A stretch of 64,000 bases of DNA, taken from assembly GCF_020564565.1 (NCBI RefSeq), contig NZ_JAJCTD010000008.1, forward strand, positions 33,861 through 97,860, written 5' to 3'. This stretch comes from Rhodobacter sp. Har01. GTDB lineage: Bacteria; Pseudomonadota; Alphaproteobacteria; Rhodobacterales; Rhodobacteraceae. Within the stretch, counting starts at the first letter, position 1. Each line of letters begins with the position of its first letter. The notes under the pieces were generated by a model, which saw nothing but the letters and a program-made list of their open reading frames with translations, searched no databases and was not told the DNA's origin. Shown one piece after another: positions 8,800 through 18,513 of the stretch. The position numbers were made by a program, and so were the translations under genes.

Positions 8800-9822
8800 T
8801 CAGCCCTTTTTCAGAACCCGCTGGCCCAGAACCTCGGCGATCTGAACCGCGTTCAGGGCCGCGCCCTTGCGCAGGTTGTCGGAGACACACCACAGCGACA
8901 GGCCGTTCTCGACGGTGCTGTCCTGGCGCACCCGGCTGACATAGGTGGCATAATCGCCCACGCATTCGATGGGGGTGATGTAGCCACCGTTCTCGCGCTT
9001 GTCGATCAGCATGATGCCGGGGGCTTCACGCAGGATGTCCTGCGCCTCTTGCCAGTCGAGCGGTTCCTCGAACTCGATGTTGATCGCTTCCGAATGGCCG
9101 ACGAAGACCGGCACGCGGACGCAGGTCGCGGTAACCTTGATCTTGGGGTCGAGGATCTTCTTCGTCTCGGCCACCATCTTCCATTCTTCCTTGGTCTCGC
9201 CGGAATCAAGGAACACGTCGATGTGCGGGATGACGTTGAAGGCGATCTGCTTGGTGAACTTTCTCGGCGGCACGTCCTGAACCGGGTTGTAGACCGCCTT
9301 GGTCTGGTCCCACAGCTCATCCATGCCTTCCTTGCCGGCACCGCTGACCGACTGGTAGGTCGCCACCACCACGCGCTTGATGCGCGCCCGGTCATGCAGC
9401 GGCTTCAGCGCCACCACCATCTGCGCGGTGGAACAATTGGGGTTGGCGATGATGTTGCGCTTGGCATAGCCGTGGATCGCATCGGCGTTCACTTCCGGCA
9501 CGATCAGCGGCACGTCGTGGTCGTAGCGGTAGAGCGACGAGTTGTCGATCACGATGCAGCCGGCGGCAGCGGCCTTGGGGGCGAATTCCTTGGTCGGGCC
9601 GGACCCCACCGCGAACAGCGCAATGTCCCAGCCGGTGAAGTCGAAGGTGGCCAGGTCCTTGGTCTTCAAGGTCTTGTCGCCAAAGCTGACTTCGGTGCCC
9701 AAGGATTTGCGCGACGCCAGAACGGCGATCTCGTCCACCGGGAACTCGCGCTCGGCGAGGATGTTCAGCATTTCGCGGCCCACGTTGCCCGTGGCACCCG
9801 CGACGACGACCTTGTAGCCCAT
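8800..9822 (-). CDS. asd: Aspartate-semialdehyde dehydrogenase
   Basis: A 340-residue enzyme reducing aspartyl-4-phosphate to aspartate semialdehyde with NADPH, the branch point to lysine/diaminopimelate, threonine and methionine. The N-terminal Rossmann motif is GATGNVG (9-15). The nucleophile Cys130 sits in NPNCST with Gln134 following, and the Arg/His-rich SVSGAG and VGHSE segments are conserved. Length is normal. The gene ends at a strong terminator, and a hairpin in its leader (9839-9859) lies close to the start. Confidence 0.97.
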   Translation of the reverse strand: MGYKVVVAGATGNVGREMLNILAEREFPVDEIAVLASRKSLGTEVSFGDKTLKTKDLATFDFTGWDIALFAVGSGPTKEFAPKAAAAGCIVIDNSSLYRYDHDVPLIVPEVNADAIHGYAKRNIIANPNCSTAQMVVALKPLHDRARIKRVVVATYQSVSGAGKEGMDELWDQTKAVYNPVQDVPPRKFTKQIAFNVIPHIDVFLDSGETKEEWKMVAETKKILDPKIKVTATCVRVPVFVGHSEAINIEFEEPLDWQEAQDILREAPGIMLIDKRENGGYITPIECVGDYATYVSRVRQDSTVENGLSLWCVSDNLRKGAALNAVQIAEVLGQRVLKKG

Positions 9823-9838
9823 CGGGGTTCTCCATTCA

Positions 9839-9859
9839 CCGTCCCCAAGGCGGGGACGG
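9839..9859 (-). promoter_or_regulatory. Hairpin in the asd leader
   Basis: A perfect 8-bp inverted repeat (CCGTCCCC at 9839-9846, GGGGACGG at 9852-9859) with a five-base loop lies 17 bases upstream of the asd start. No U-run follows in the leftward direction, so it is either a structural leader element or a weak end signal for the upstream MFS gene. Confidence 0.4.
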
Positions 9860-9911
9860 GCGGCTGTTAGCGCATGAGGGGCCGCGGAGAAAGCGGATTC
9901 GGCGGCCCGGC

Positions 9912-11090
9912 TCAGTCGGTGCGGTCTTTCGAGAACAGGTAGAGCAAAAGTCCCACAGCCGTGGTCAGGGCGAAAAAGGCGAAGACGGCGGCATAGGGGG
10001 CCGAAGGGTCAGGGGCGGCGGGAATGGCCGAGAACAGGCCGCCCGTCACCTGCTGGGCGATGCCCACCGAGGCGATGCCGAACAGGTTGACCAGTGTCAC
10101 CCCGCGCCCCACCAGATGCGCCGGAAAGAACGCCCGGGCATGGGCGATGACGATGGGGAAGGTGGACCCGAAGAACCCCAGCCCGACGAACATCAGCGTG
10201 GCGTAGACCGGCGAGGCCGCAGGGGCCAGCCACAGCGCCGCGGTAAAGCCCAGCATCGCTGCATTTCCGCCGAAGATCACCCATTTGCGGGTGCCCAGCC
10301 AACGGTCCATCGGGCCGATGGCAAAGCTGCCGATCACCATGGCGATGCCCATCCACAGGCCCGCCATGCCGACCTCGGGCCGCGAATAGCCCCAGACGTC
10401 GGTGAAATACGGTCCCAGCCACAGGCCCCGCAGCCCACCGGGCGGGGCATAGCAGACCAGCATCATCGCCAGGATCGGCCAGATCGCCGGCATGGCGAGC
10501 AAGGTCAGCACCGAACCCTTCGGCCCTTCGGGCGCCGTCACCTTCGCCGGATCGCGCACCAGCACCGCCACCGCGACAGCCATCACCGCGGTGATCATGG
10601 CCAGCGCCCAGACGGTTTCACGCCAGCCGAACGCCTCGGCCGCGGCGGTCAGCGGCGCCGAGGCGGCGATGTTGCCAAGGCTGCCGATACCGATGGTGAT
10701 CCCGGCCAGCGTGCCAAAGGCCGCGGGCGAGAACTGTCGGGCGAAGATGTAGTAGCTGGCCATCAGCACCGGCGCACAGCCCATGCCGATCAACGTCATC
10801 GCGACCTTGATCGACAGGGGCGATCCGGCGGTGGCGAACACCGCGGCACCGCCTGCGCCGATCATCAGGCAAAAGGCGGTGGTCAGCCGCGGCCCGATCC
10901 GGTCAAGCGCGCTGCCGACCGGCAGTTGCATCGCGGCAAAGGCCAGAAACCAGTAGCCCGAGGCCGCGGCGAGGTCGGCCTTGCTCGCACCAAGGTCGGA
11001 TTCCAGCACCGGCGCCAGCACCGCCAGGAAGGCGCGGTAGAACTGCGACAGCACATAGCCGACGACTAGACAGGCGATGCCAAGGCGCAT
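9912..11090 (-). CDS. MFS transporter
   Basis: A 392-residue integral membrane protein with about 12 hydrophobic segments and a cytoplasmic GPMDRWLGTRKW motif typical of the major facilitator superfamily. The N-terminus (MRLGIACLVVGYVLSQFYRAF) fits carriers of the nitrate/nitrite-porter-like or organic-anion branch, but no substrate can be assigned. The ATG at 11090 follows AGGAGACC; an in-frame extension upstream has no hydrophobic or conserved content and is rejected. It is the gene before asd on the same strand, 89 bp away. Confidence 0.85.
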   Translation of the reverse strand: MRLGIACLVVGYVLSQFYRAFLAVLAPVLESDLGASKADLAAASGYWFLAFAAMQLPVGSALDRIGPRLTTAFCLMIGAGGAAVFATAGSPLSIKVAMTLIGMGCAPVLMASYYIFARQFSPAAFGTLAGITIGIGSLGNIAASAPLTAAAEAFGWRETVWALAMITAVMAVAVAVLVRDPAKVTAPEGPKGSVLTLLAMPAIWPILAMMLVCYAPPGGLRGLWLGPYFTDVWGYSRPEVGMAGLWMGIAMVIGSFAIGPMDRWLGTRKWVIFGGNAAMLGFTAALWLAPAASPVYATLMFVGLGFFGSTFPIVIAHARAFFPAHLVGRGVTLVNLFGIASVGIAQQVTGGLFSAIPAAPDPSAPYAAVFAFFALTTAVGLLLYLFSKDRTD

Positions 11091-11228
11091 GAGGGTCTCC
11101 TGGAACGACGCGGGTTTGTCGCAAGGCCGGCGGGCAGCCGCAAGGGGCTGTGGGTGCGGCAATACCCGTCTTGCGGAAATGCAGGCGCGGGCGTCAGATG
11201 AGCGCGATTTCGGCCCCGGAGGTTTCCC

Positions 11229-12287
11229 ATGTGCCTGCGCCTTTCGCTTGCCATCCTTGCCTCGACCGTTGCCCTGCCTGCCGCAGCCAATGACGGCTGG
11301 GGCGGCCTTTCGGCCACCGGCCTGACCTTCGACCAGACCGAAGCGGTGGCGATGCTGGAAGAAGACCTGTTCATCGGCATCGACAGGGTGTCGGTCGACT
11401 ACCTGTTCAAGAACACCAGTGGCGCCGATGTCACCGGAGAGGTGATCTTTCCGCTGTCGCCCGTCTCGGTCTGGGCCACCTACGAATCCTCGATGAACCT
11501 GCCGCAGGACCTGTCGGCCGAAGACCTGGTGGATTTCAAGGTCACGGTGGACGGCCGGCCCGTTGCGGTGCAGATCGACCGCATCGCCGTGCTGGAACCG
11601 CCCTACGACGAGAACCGCCCCCCGGCCCAGCAGTACGACACCCCCGGCCGCGACGTGACGGCCGAGGTGGCGCGCCTGGGCCTGCCGCTGACGCTGGATG
11701 CCGAACAGGTGCGCTCGGCGCTGCTGGCGTTGTCGCCCAACCAGAAAGCGGCGGCCGAGGCGGCGGGCCTGGCGCAGTATTACGCCGGCGACCCGGCGCA
11801 GAACGTCCCGCCGGATGTCTATGCGACCTGGTCCATTGTCACCCGCTACCACTGGACCCAGACCTTCCCGGCCGGGGCCGAGGTCAAGGTCCACCACGAC
11901 TATGTCAACCGCCCGCCCGGGGGCCTGTTCTACTGGGCCGATCCGCCCGAGGACTATCAGACCTACCTGGTCGACCGCTATTGCATCGACGCCGGAACCT
12001 CGAAGGCGCTGATGAAGGCGCTGGCCTATACCGACGAGACCGGCCAGACCAATGCCTATGGCACCTCCTACAATATCGAATACGTTCTGCGCACGGCGAA
12101 CAGCTGGGCCGGGCCGATCGGCAAGTTCCGCCTGACGCTGGACAAGGGCGACCCGAAGAACGTGATCTCGCTTTGTGCCGATGGCGTGAAGAAGGTCGGG
12201 CCGACCACCTTCATGATCGAGAAGACCAACTACACCCCCGACCGGGACTTGGACATCCTGGTCGCCCTGCCGATGGCACGGGAATAG
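11229..12287 (+). CDS. DUF4424 family exported protein
   Basis: A 352-residue protein with an N-terminal signal peptide (MCLRLSLAILASTVALPAAA) and a mature part starting NDGWGGLSATGLTFDQTEAVAM, the characteristic opening of DUF4424 proteins. The rest is beta-rich with conserved YHWTQTFPAG and an ending VALP segment. Members are periplasmic or extracellular and have no established function. Transcribed divergently from the MFS gene at 11090 and convergently with a second MFS gene, with only 4 bases between the two stop ends. Confidence 0.8.
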   Translation: MCLRLSLAILASTVALPAAANDGWGGLSATGLTFDQTEAVAMLEEDLFIGIDRVSVDYLFKNTSGADVTGEVIFPLSPVSVWATYESSMNLPQDLSAEDLVDFKVTVDGRPVAVQIDRIAVLEPPYDENRPPAQQYDTPGRDVTAEVARLGLPLTLDAEQVRSALLALSPNQKAAAEAAGLAQYYAGDPAQNVPPDVYATWSIVTRYHWTQTFPAGAEVKVHHDYVNRPPGGLFYWADPPEDYQTYLVDRYCIDAGTSKALMKALAYTDETGQTNAYGTSYNIEYVLRTANSWAGPIGKFRLTLDKGDPKNVISLCADGVKKVGPTTFMIEKTNYTPDRDLDILVALPMARE

Positions 12288-12291
12288 CCGC

Positions 12292-13530
12292 TCAGGCTGG
12301 CAGCGCCTGCATCGGCCGTTCGCGCACCGGCAGGTGGACCAGCGCCGAGAAGGCCCCGACGCCCACGCCGATCCACCAGACCAGGGTGTAATCGCCGTTC
12401 AGGTCATACATCTTGCCGCCCAGCCAGACGCCCAGGAAACCGCCGATCTGGTGGCTGAGGAACACGAAGCCATACAGCGTGCCCATGTAGCGGATGCCGT
12501 AGATATGCGCGACCAGCCCGCTGGTCAGCGGCACCGTGGCCAGCCACAGGGCGCCCATCACCGCCGAGAAGACCAGCACCGAGGTCGGCGTAATCGGCAG
12601 CAGGATGAACGCCGCCGCGGCAATGGTGCGGGCGGTGTAGATGCCGGCCAGCAGATATTTCTTGGTGTACCGCTTGCCCAGCCAGCCCGCCGTGATGGTG
12701 CCGCCGATGTTGAAAAGGCCGATGGTGGCAATCGACAGGGCCCCCAGCGCCGAGGTCGAGTTGATGCCGATCATCGACAGCATCCCGCCGGGGTCGATTG
12801 GCCCGCACAGCTCGGTCACGAAGGCGGGGAAGTGGGCGGTGATGAAGGCGAGCTGATAGCCGCAACTGAAGAAGCCCAGGAAGATCAGCACATAGGACGG
12901 GTCGCGGAAGGCCCGGACCAGAACTTGACCCAGCGATTCCTCAAGCTCGGCCCTGGTTGCCACCCGGGGCGAGCGGATGAAGGGCAGTGCCAGCAGCGTG
13001 GCCAGGATCACGCCGGCAAAGACCAGGAACACCGTCTGCCAGGCCATGAACTGCATCAGGAACTCGGCCGTCGGCGCGCCGATCACCTGCCCGGCCGAGC
13101 CGGCGGCGGTGCCGATCCCCAGCGCCATGCTGCGATGTTCCGGCGCCGCGGCGCGGCCGACGATGGCCAGGATCACGCCAAAGCCGGTGCCGGCGATGCC
13201 GAAACCGACCAGGATCTCCAGCCACTGGTGCTGCCCCGGCGTCACCGCAAAGGCCGAAAGCACCAGGCCCAGGGCATACATCAGCGCGCCCGTGACGATG
13301 GCCTTCCGGTCGCCGAACTTTTCGGCCAGCATCCCGAACAGCGGCTGGCCAATGCCCCAGGCCAGGTTCTGGATGGCGATGGCCAGGCTGAATTCCGACC
13401 GCGCCCAGCCGAATTCTGCCGCGATGGGGATCTGGAACACGCCAAAGCTGGCGCGCACGGCAAAGCCGATCATCAGGATGATCGACCCGGCAATCAGCAC
13501 GGGGGTGATCAGCGGGGCCTTGGCCTGCAT
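12292..13530 (-). CDS. MFS transporter, oxalate/formate-antiporter-like
   Basis: A 412-residue membrane protein with 12 predicted hydrophobic spans and a central cytoplasmic loop near residues 185-215. The motif GQPLFGMLAEKFGDRKAI between spans 2 and 3 is the MFS loop signature. Overall similarity is to the OFA/monocarboxylate branch. The start at 13530 gives MQAKAPLITPVLIAG. The gene lies divergently from the GH13 gene, with 189 bp between starts, so both could share a regulatory region, but no operator is evident. Substrate unknown. Confidence 0.85.
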   Translation of the reverse strand: MQAKAPLITPVLIAGSIILMIGFAVRASFGVFQIPIAAEFGWARSEFSLAIAIQNLAWGIGQPLFGMLAEKFGDRKAIVTGALMYALGLVLSAFAVTPGQHQWLEILVGFGIAGTGFGVILAIVGRAAAPEHRSMALGIGTAAGSAGQVIGAPTAEFLMQFMAWQTVFLVFAGVILATLLALPFIRSPRVATRAELEESLGQVLVRAFRDPSYVLIFLGFFSCGYQLAFITAHFPAFVTELCGPIDPGGMLSMIGINSTSALGALSIATIGLFNIGGTITAGWLGKRYTKKYLLAGIYTARTIAAAAFILLPITPTSVLVFSAVMGALWLATVPLTSGLVAHIYGIRYMGTLYGFVFLSHQIGGFLGVWLGGKMYDLNGDYTLVWWIGVGVGAFSALVHLPVRERPMQALPA

Positions 13531-13719
13531 CGGAGACTCCGGTTTTCGCGCGGCGCGGAAGGTGCGCCCGGCGGGCCGCTAGGTCAAATGCCGATTTGTG
13601 ATGCGCACAACTTTCCGCCTTGATGCAGGGCGGGTTCAGTTCCGCGAAATCCGCCCTGTGCGCTGGACAGACTGCAAAGCCGCGGTATGCAGGTTGAAAC
13701 GGTGCAAGGGGCGGGCAGC

Positions 13720-15309
13720 ATGGACATGTGGTGGAAGGGCGCGGTGACCTATCAGGTCTACCCCCGGTCGTTCCAGGATTCGAACGGCGACGGGGTGGGT
13801 GACCTGAAGGGCATCACCGCCCGCCTGCCCTATCTGGCCGACCTGGGCGTCGATGCGGTCTGGCTGTCGCCGTTCTTTCGCAGCCCGATGCGCGACATGG
13901 GCTATGACGTCTCCGACTACACCGACGTCGATCCGGTCTTCGGCACGCTCAAGGATTTCGATGCCCTGGTGGCCCGGGCGCACGGGCTGGGGCTGAAGAT
14001 CGTCATCGACCAGGTGCTGTCGCATTCGTCAGACCAGCACCCGTTCTTTGCCGAAAGCCGCGCCAGCCGGACCGGACCGCGCGCCGACTGGTACGTCTGG
14101 GCCGACCCACGCCCCGATGGCACCCCGCCCTGCAACTGGCTGTCGGTCTTTGGTGGCCCCGCCTTTACCTGGGACGGCCGCCGCCGGCAGTTCTACCTGC
14201 ACAACTTCCTGACCAGCCAGCCGGACTTCAACTATCACAATCCGGCGGTGCAGGACTGGGCGCTGTCGGTGCTGCGGTTCTGGCTGGACCGCGGCGTCGA
14301 CGGCTTTCGCTTCGACACGGTCAACTATTTCTTCCATGACCCGCAGTTTCGCGACAACCCGGCTGATCACCGGGTGAAGGACGAACCCGAAACCAGTCCC
14401 TACGGCATGCAATACCACCTCTACGACAAGAACCGGCCCGAGAATCTGGCTTGGCTGGTCCGCCTGCGCGGCCTGCTGGACGAATACGGCGCGGCCTCGG
14501 TGGGCGAGGTCGGCGAAAGCCACCATGCCATTGAAATGATGGGCGACTATTCCGCCCCCGGCCGCCTGCACCAGTGTTACAGCTTCGAGATGCTGGGGAA
14601 GAAGTTCTCGGCCGCCGTGTTCCGCGACCGGATCGAGGGGTTCTTCAAGGGCGCGCCCAAGGGTTGGCCGATGTGGGCGTTTTCCAATCACGACGTCTCG
14701 CGCCATGTGTCCCGCTGGGCGGCCTTCGGGGCCGACCCGGAGGCGCTGGCGAAACAGGCGGCGGCGCTGCTGTTGTCCTTCGAAGGCTCGGTCTGCCTGT
14801 GGCAGGGCGAGGAACTGGGCCAGACCGATACCGAACTGTCGTTCGAAGAGTTGACCGATCCGCAGGGTATCGCCTTCTGGCCCGCCCCGGTGGGGCGCGA
14901 CAACACCCGCACGCCGATGGTCTGGGAGGATGGCCCGCAAGGCGGGTTCACCGCCGGCACGCCCTGGCTGCCGGTCAAGCCGCCGCAACTGGCGCGCAAC
15001 GTCGCCGGGCAGGCTGGGCGGGCCGGGTCGGTGCTGGAATTCTACCGCGCCATGCTGGCCTTCCGCCGCGCCACCCCGGCCCTGCGGCACGGCCGGACGC
15101 AGGTCCTGGACACACCCGAGCCGGTTCTGGCCTTCCAGCGTGGGCAGGGTCCGGGCGCGGTGCTGTGCCTGTTCAACCTGTCGCCCAAGGCGGTGGCTCT
15201 TGCCTTCGACGCGCCGCTCACCCCGGCGGGGCCGGTGCTGGCTGCGACGCTGGCCAAGGGCGTGCTGACGCTGGGCCCGAACGCGGCGGTGTTCCTGCCG
15301 CTGCCCTGA
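13720..15309 (+). CDS. Alpha-glucosidase, glycoside hydrolase family 13
   Basis: A 529-residue cytoplasmic GH13 enzyme hydrolysing alpha-glucosidic disaccharides or short oligosaccharides. The opening WWKGAVTYQVYPRSFQD is diagnostic. The catalytic triad is Asp199 (FRFDTVNYF), Glu263 (VGEVGE) and Asp325 (FSNHD). There is no signal peptide. An ATG at 13687 is in frame, but the one at 13720 is preceded by AAGGGGC at good spacing and matches the family N-terminus. It is a lone plus-strand gene convergent with the galactonate-type operon; no alpha-glucoside ABC transporter genes are in the window. Confidence 0.92.
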   Translation: MDMWWKGAVTYQVYPRSFQDSNGDGVGDLKGITARLPYLADLGVDAVWLSPFFRSPMRDMGYDVSDYTDVDPVFGTLKDFDALVARAHGLGLKIVIDQVLSHSSDQHPFFAESRASRTGPRADWYVWADPRPDGTPPCNWLSVFGGPAFTWDGRRRQFYLHNFLTSQPDFNYHNPAVQDWALSVLRFWLDRGVDGFRFDTVNYFFHDPQFRDNPADHRVKDEPETSPYGMQYHLYDKNRPENLAWLVRLRGLLDEYGAASVGEVGESHHAIEMMGDYSAPGRLHQCYSFEMLGKKFSAAVFRDRIEGFFKGAPKGWPMWAFSNHDVSRHVSRWAAFGADPEALAKQAAALLLSFEGSVCLWQGEELGQTDTELSFEELTDPQGIAFWPAPVGRDNTRTPMVWEDGPQGGFTAGTPWLPVKPPQLARNVAGQAGRAGSVLEFYRAMLAFRRATPALRHGRTQVLDTPEPVLAFQRGQGPGAVLCLFNLSPKAVALAFDAPLTPAGPVLAATLAKGVLTLGPNAAVFLPLP

Positions 15310-15312
15310 CGG

Positions 15313-16170
15313 TCAGGCAATCACCTGCGGTTCCGGCAGACCGCGCGCTACCCCGGCGGTGGCAAAGGTGCGGCCGGCGTCCGGGCAGGCGGCCAGCGCC
15401 TCGGCCGACATGCCCTCGCGCGCGGAGGTGATGAACAGCGTGTCCATCCCCACACCCCCGAAGGCGGGGCATGAAGAATGCGGCGCGGCCACTTCGACGG
15501 CGCGCAGGAAGGTGCCGTCCGGGCCGTAGCAGGCCACCCGGCCCGCGCCCCATTGCGCCAGCCAAGAGTAGCCCTCGGCGTCGATCGTGCAGCCATCGGG
15601 CAGCAGGCCCTCGGCCGTCAGGTCCAGCCAGACACGGGGTTCGCCCACCGGCCAGCCGTCAACATCCAGCGCGACGCGCATGACCTTGTGGCTCAGCGTG
15701 TCGGTGAACTGCGCCGTCGTCCCGTCGGGCGTGAAGCAGATCGCGTTCGGGATGGTCAGCCCGGGGAACAGGCGGCGCACCTCGCCCCGGTAAAAGCGCC
15801 AGATCGCCCCCAGCCCGGGGTCATCTCCGCCCCGCGTGCCCATGGTGCCCCACCAGAATCCGCCCTGCCGGTCGGCCCGGCCGTCGTTTGAGCGGGTCGC
15901 CGGCTGACCGGCCTCGATCCGTGCCAACTGTCTATATGAGCCATCGTTCAGGTTCACCCGCAGCAACCCGGATTCCGCTGCGACAAGCGCCTCGTCGGCA
16001 TTGATCCAGCCCATGGTCGAGACCATTTCGGGGAACCGGAATTCTTGCGGCCCGCCCGCATCGCGCGTCAGCAGGCGGCCGTGCAGGATGTCGAACCAGT
16101 AGAACTGGCGTCGCAGCGGGTGCCAGAAGGCGCCCTCGCCCAGATCGCAGGGGCGGTCGTCCCAGATCAT
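15313..16170 (-). CDS. SMP-30/gluconolactonase family sugar lactonase
   Basis: A 285-residue six-bladed beta-propeller lactonase. Metal ligands are recognisable: Glu12 (GEGAFW), Asn in [11 protein letters not shown], and Asp in [11 protein letters not shown]. It would open the aldonolactone formed by a sugar dehydrogenase. The ATG overlaps the stop of dgoA (ATGA), making it the last gene of a four-gene operon with an SDR dehydrogenase, dgoK and dgoA. That context points to galactonolactone or a similar lactone; other aldonolactones are possible. Confidence 0.88.
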   Translation of the reverse strand: MIWDDRPCDLGEGAFWHPLRRQFYWFDILHGRLLTRDAGGPQEFRFPEMVSTMGWINADEALVAAESGLLRVNLNDGSYRQLARIEAGQPATRSNDGRADRQGGFWWGTMGTRGGDDPGLGAIWRFYRGEVRRLFPGLTIPNAICFTPDGTTAQFTDTLSHKVMRVALDVDGWPVGEPRVWLDLTAEGLLPDGCTIDAEGYSWLAQWGAGRVACYGPDGTFLRAVEVAAPHSSCPAFGGVGMDTLFITSAREGMSAEALAACPDAGRTFATAGVARGLPEPQVIA

Positions 16171-16775
16171 TGCGCGGCCTTCCAGGCGGCAACGATCGCG
16201 GTGGCCTGCGCGCCAACCTCGGCCGCCGTCAGGCCCGGCGTGTAGAGCGCCGTGCCGATGCCGAAACCATTCGCCCCGGCGGCAATCCACTGGGCGAAAT
16301 TCTGCGGCCCGGCGCCGCCCACGGCATAGACCTGCGTGCCCTTCGGAAGCACCGCGCGGATCGCCTTCAGCCCCTCGGGGCCGATCAGAGAGCCGGGAAA
16401 CAGCTTCAACCCGCTGGCGCCGGCCTTCAGGGCCGCAAAGCATTCGGTAGGCGTCATCACCCCGGGCCAACTGTCCATGCCCAGGCGGCGCGTCTCGGCG
16501 ATCACCTCGGGGTCGGTGTTGGGTGACACCACCAGCCGCCCGCCGGCATCGCGCACCTCGCGCACGTCCTGCACCGTCAGCACGGTGCCGGCGCCGATCT
16601 GCACGCCGCTGCCAAAGGCACCCGCCATGGCGGCGATCGAGGTCATCGGGTGCGGCGAGTTCAGCGGGACCTCGATCCGGGTGATGCCGGCGCCGATCAG
16701 CGCCTCGGCCACCGGCAGGGCCTCGGCCGGGGTCAGCCCGCGCAGGATGGCAATCAAGGGCAGGTGCTGGGTCAT
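16167..16775 (-). CDS. dgoA: 2-dehydro-3-deoxy-6-phosphogalactonate aldolase
   Basis: A 202-residue class I KDPG/KDPGal aldolase cleaving the phosphorylated keto-deoxy sugar acid to pyruvate and glyceraldehyde 3-phosphate. The Schiff-base Lys124 lies in LKLFPG and catalytic Glu35 in RIEVPLNS. The short N-terminus ([14 protein letters not shown]) resembles DgoA rather than the longer Eda proteins. It is coupled by ATGA overlaps to dgoK upstream and the lactonase downstream. Confidence 0.92.
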   Translation of the reverse strand: MTQHLPLIAILRGLTPAEALPVAEALIGAGITRIEVPLNSPHPMTSIAAMAGAFGSGVQIGAGTVLTVQDVREVRDAGGRLVVSPNTDPEVIAETRRLGMDSWPGVMTPTECFAALKAGASGLKLFPGSLIGPEGLKAIRAVLPKGTQVYAVGGAGPQNFAQWIAAGANGFGIGTALYTPGLTAAEVGAQATAIVAAWKAAQ

Positions 16776-17668
16776 GTCCGGGTCTCCATTTGGCGGCGCA
16801 AGGTCCTGAGGCCGGCAAGCGTGCAGTCGGTGGCGTCCAGGGTCTTGGCCGGCACGCCCTGCGCCGCCAGCGCACGGGCATAAGCGGCGGACAGGCGGTC
16901 ATTGCCGACCAGCGCCACCTGCTGGCCCAGCCAGTAGGGCCGCGCGGCGGCAAGCTCGGCGCCGATCAGCAGGCCGGACAGGCGCGACCGGGCGGCGTCC
17001 GGGGAAAGCCCGTGCAACAGCCCTTCGGCCCGGATACCGAACAGTTGTGCGGCAATCCTCTGCGGCCGGGACAGCGTGTCGGACACCGCCTCATCGAAGG
17101 CGGCGTCGTCCCAGCCCAAACCCATCCCGTGCCGCAACACGGAGGCGGTCGACAGCAAGTTGAACAGCTCTCCGGTCAGATAGGTCTGGAAGCTGACCAC
17201 CTCACCCGCACTGACCTGCGCCCATTTGGAATGGGTTCCCGGCAGGCACAGAACGCCGTCGAAATCGGGCGTCCCCGCCAGCACCCCCGCGATCTGGGTT
17301 TCCTCGCCGCGCATCACGTCGGCGGGGCGGGCCTGCGATAGGCCCGGCGCAATGTGAACGGTCATTCGCCCATCGCGCACCGGGGCGGCAATCAGACCCA
17401 AGTGCTCCAGCGGCGCACAGGGCACGGCGCGATAGGGCGCCTCGAACCAGCCCTGCCGCGCGCCGACCATGCCGCAGGCCAGCACCGGGGTCACCCCGGC
17501 GCCCAGCCAAGGCCCGATCAGCCGCAACAGCGCCGGTTCGAAATCGTCGCGCGACAGCCGGCCCATGCCGTCTTCGGACGCGGCCGTCGCCAGCACGCCG
17601 CCCGGCCCCATCGCCCAGACCCGCAGGTTGGTCGTGCCCCAGTCGGCGGCGATCCAGTCGGGCGTCAT
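16772..17668 (-). CDS. dgoK: 2-dehydro-3-deoxygalactonokinase
   Basis: A 298-residue sugar-acid kinase of the ASKHA fold that phosphorylates 2-keto-3-deoxygalactonate. Conserved features are the N-terminal phosphate loop [14 protein letters not shown], the LPGTHSKW segment that marks DgoK, and [11 protein letters not shown]. The ATG at 17668 overlaps the stop of the upstream SDR gene (ATGA). It acts directly before DgoA in the De Ley-Doudoroff pathway. Confidence 0.93.
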   Translation of the reverse strand: MTPDWIAADWGTTNLRVWAMGPGGVLATAASEDGMGRLSRDDFEPALLRLIGPWLGAGVTPVLACGMVGARQGWFEAPYRAVPCAPLEHLGLIAAPVRDGRMTVHIAPGLSQARPADVMRGEETQIAGVLAGTPDFDGVLCLPGTHSKWAQVSAGEVVSFQTYLTGELFNLLSTASVLRHGMGLGWDDAAFDEAVSDTLSRPQRIAAQLFGIRAEGLLHGLSPDAARSRLSGLLIGAELAAARPYWLGQQVALVGNDRLSAAYARALAAQGVPAKTLDATDCTLAGLRTLRRQMETRT

Positions 17669-18435
17669 CCGGTGACCACCACGCCGGCGTCGATCACCAG
17701 CGCCTGCCCTGTCATCATCCGGCTGGCCGACGAGGCCAGGAACAGGCAACCGCCGACGATGTCTTCGGGCTGGATGGTGTCCTTCAGGCATTGTCGGTCG
17801 ATGTGCGCGGCCAGGCCCTCAGGGGTGACCCACAGTGATTTTTGCTTGTCGGTCAGCACCCAGCCCGGCGCCAGGGCGTTCACCCGGATGCGGTCGGGGC
17901 CGAATTCGCGCGCCAGGCTGCGGGTCAGGCCGTTGATGCCGGAATTCGCGGTCGTATAGACCGGATAGCCCGCGTTCCCCATCATGTAGCTGATCGAGGT
18001 GAAGTTCACGATGGCGCCGCCGCCGGCCGCCTGCATGCCGGGGATCACCGCCTTGGCGGCAAAGAAATAGGCCTTGAGGTTGATCGCCATCGACCAGTCC
18101 CAGAACGCCTCATCCGTGGTCAGGGTGGCGTGCCGCTGGTCGTTGGCGGCGTTGTTCACCAGCACGGTGACAGGCCCATGCACCCGCGCGGCAGTCGACA
18201 GCGTCAGTTCAAGCTGGTCCATCACGGTGATGTCACAAGGCAGGAACAGCGGCCGCGCGCCGGTGGCCTGCTCCATTGCATCGCAGAACGCCGTGGCATC
18301 GCTGCGCTGGCAGAAGGCGACCTTGGCGCCCTGGCGCAGGAACCCCTCGGTCAGGGCCGCGCCAATGCCCGACCCGCCGCCGGTGATGAAGACGGACTGC
18401 CCCTTGAGGTCGGGGAACACGGGGTAGTCGGGCAC
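17665..18435 (-). CDS. SDR family sugar dehydrogenase with Asn replacing the catalytic Lys
   Basis: A 256-residue classical short-chain dehydrogenase. The cofactor motif is TGGGSGIG (18-25). Asn119, Ser147 and Tyr160 of the catalytic set are present. The fourth residue, normally Lys in YxxxK, is Asn164 (sequence YTTAN), so the enzyme may be impaired or altered. The protein resembles D-xylose/D-galactose 1-dehydrogenases of alphaproteobacteria (YPVFPDLKGQSVFITGGGSG). The GTG start at 18435 is supported by AGGAGG eight bases upstream. First gene of the operon with dgoK, dgoA and a lactonase, so galactose oxidation to the lactone is the expected step. Confidence 0.85.
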   Translation of the reverse strand: MPDYPVFPDLKGQSVFITGGGSGIGAALTEGFLRQGAKVAFCQRSDATAFCDAMEQATGARPLFLPCDITVMDQLELTLSTAARVHGPVTVLVNNAANDQRHATLTTDEAFWDWSMAINLKAYFFAAKAVIPGMQAAGGGAIVNFTSISYMMGNAGYPVYTTANSGINGLTRSLAREFGPDRIRVNALAPGWVLTDKQKSLWVTPEGLAAHIDRQCLKDTIQPEDIVGGCLFLASSASRMMTGQALVIDAGVVVTG

Positions 18436-18513
18436 GGGGCTTTCCTCCTGGCGGCCTGCAGGCCAGAAGGGTTGGCCGAAGCCCGCCTGGGCGTCAAGCG
18501 GCGGCGGGCGCGG

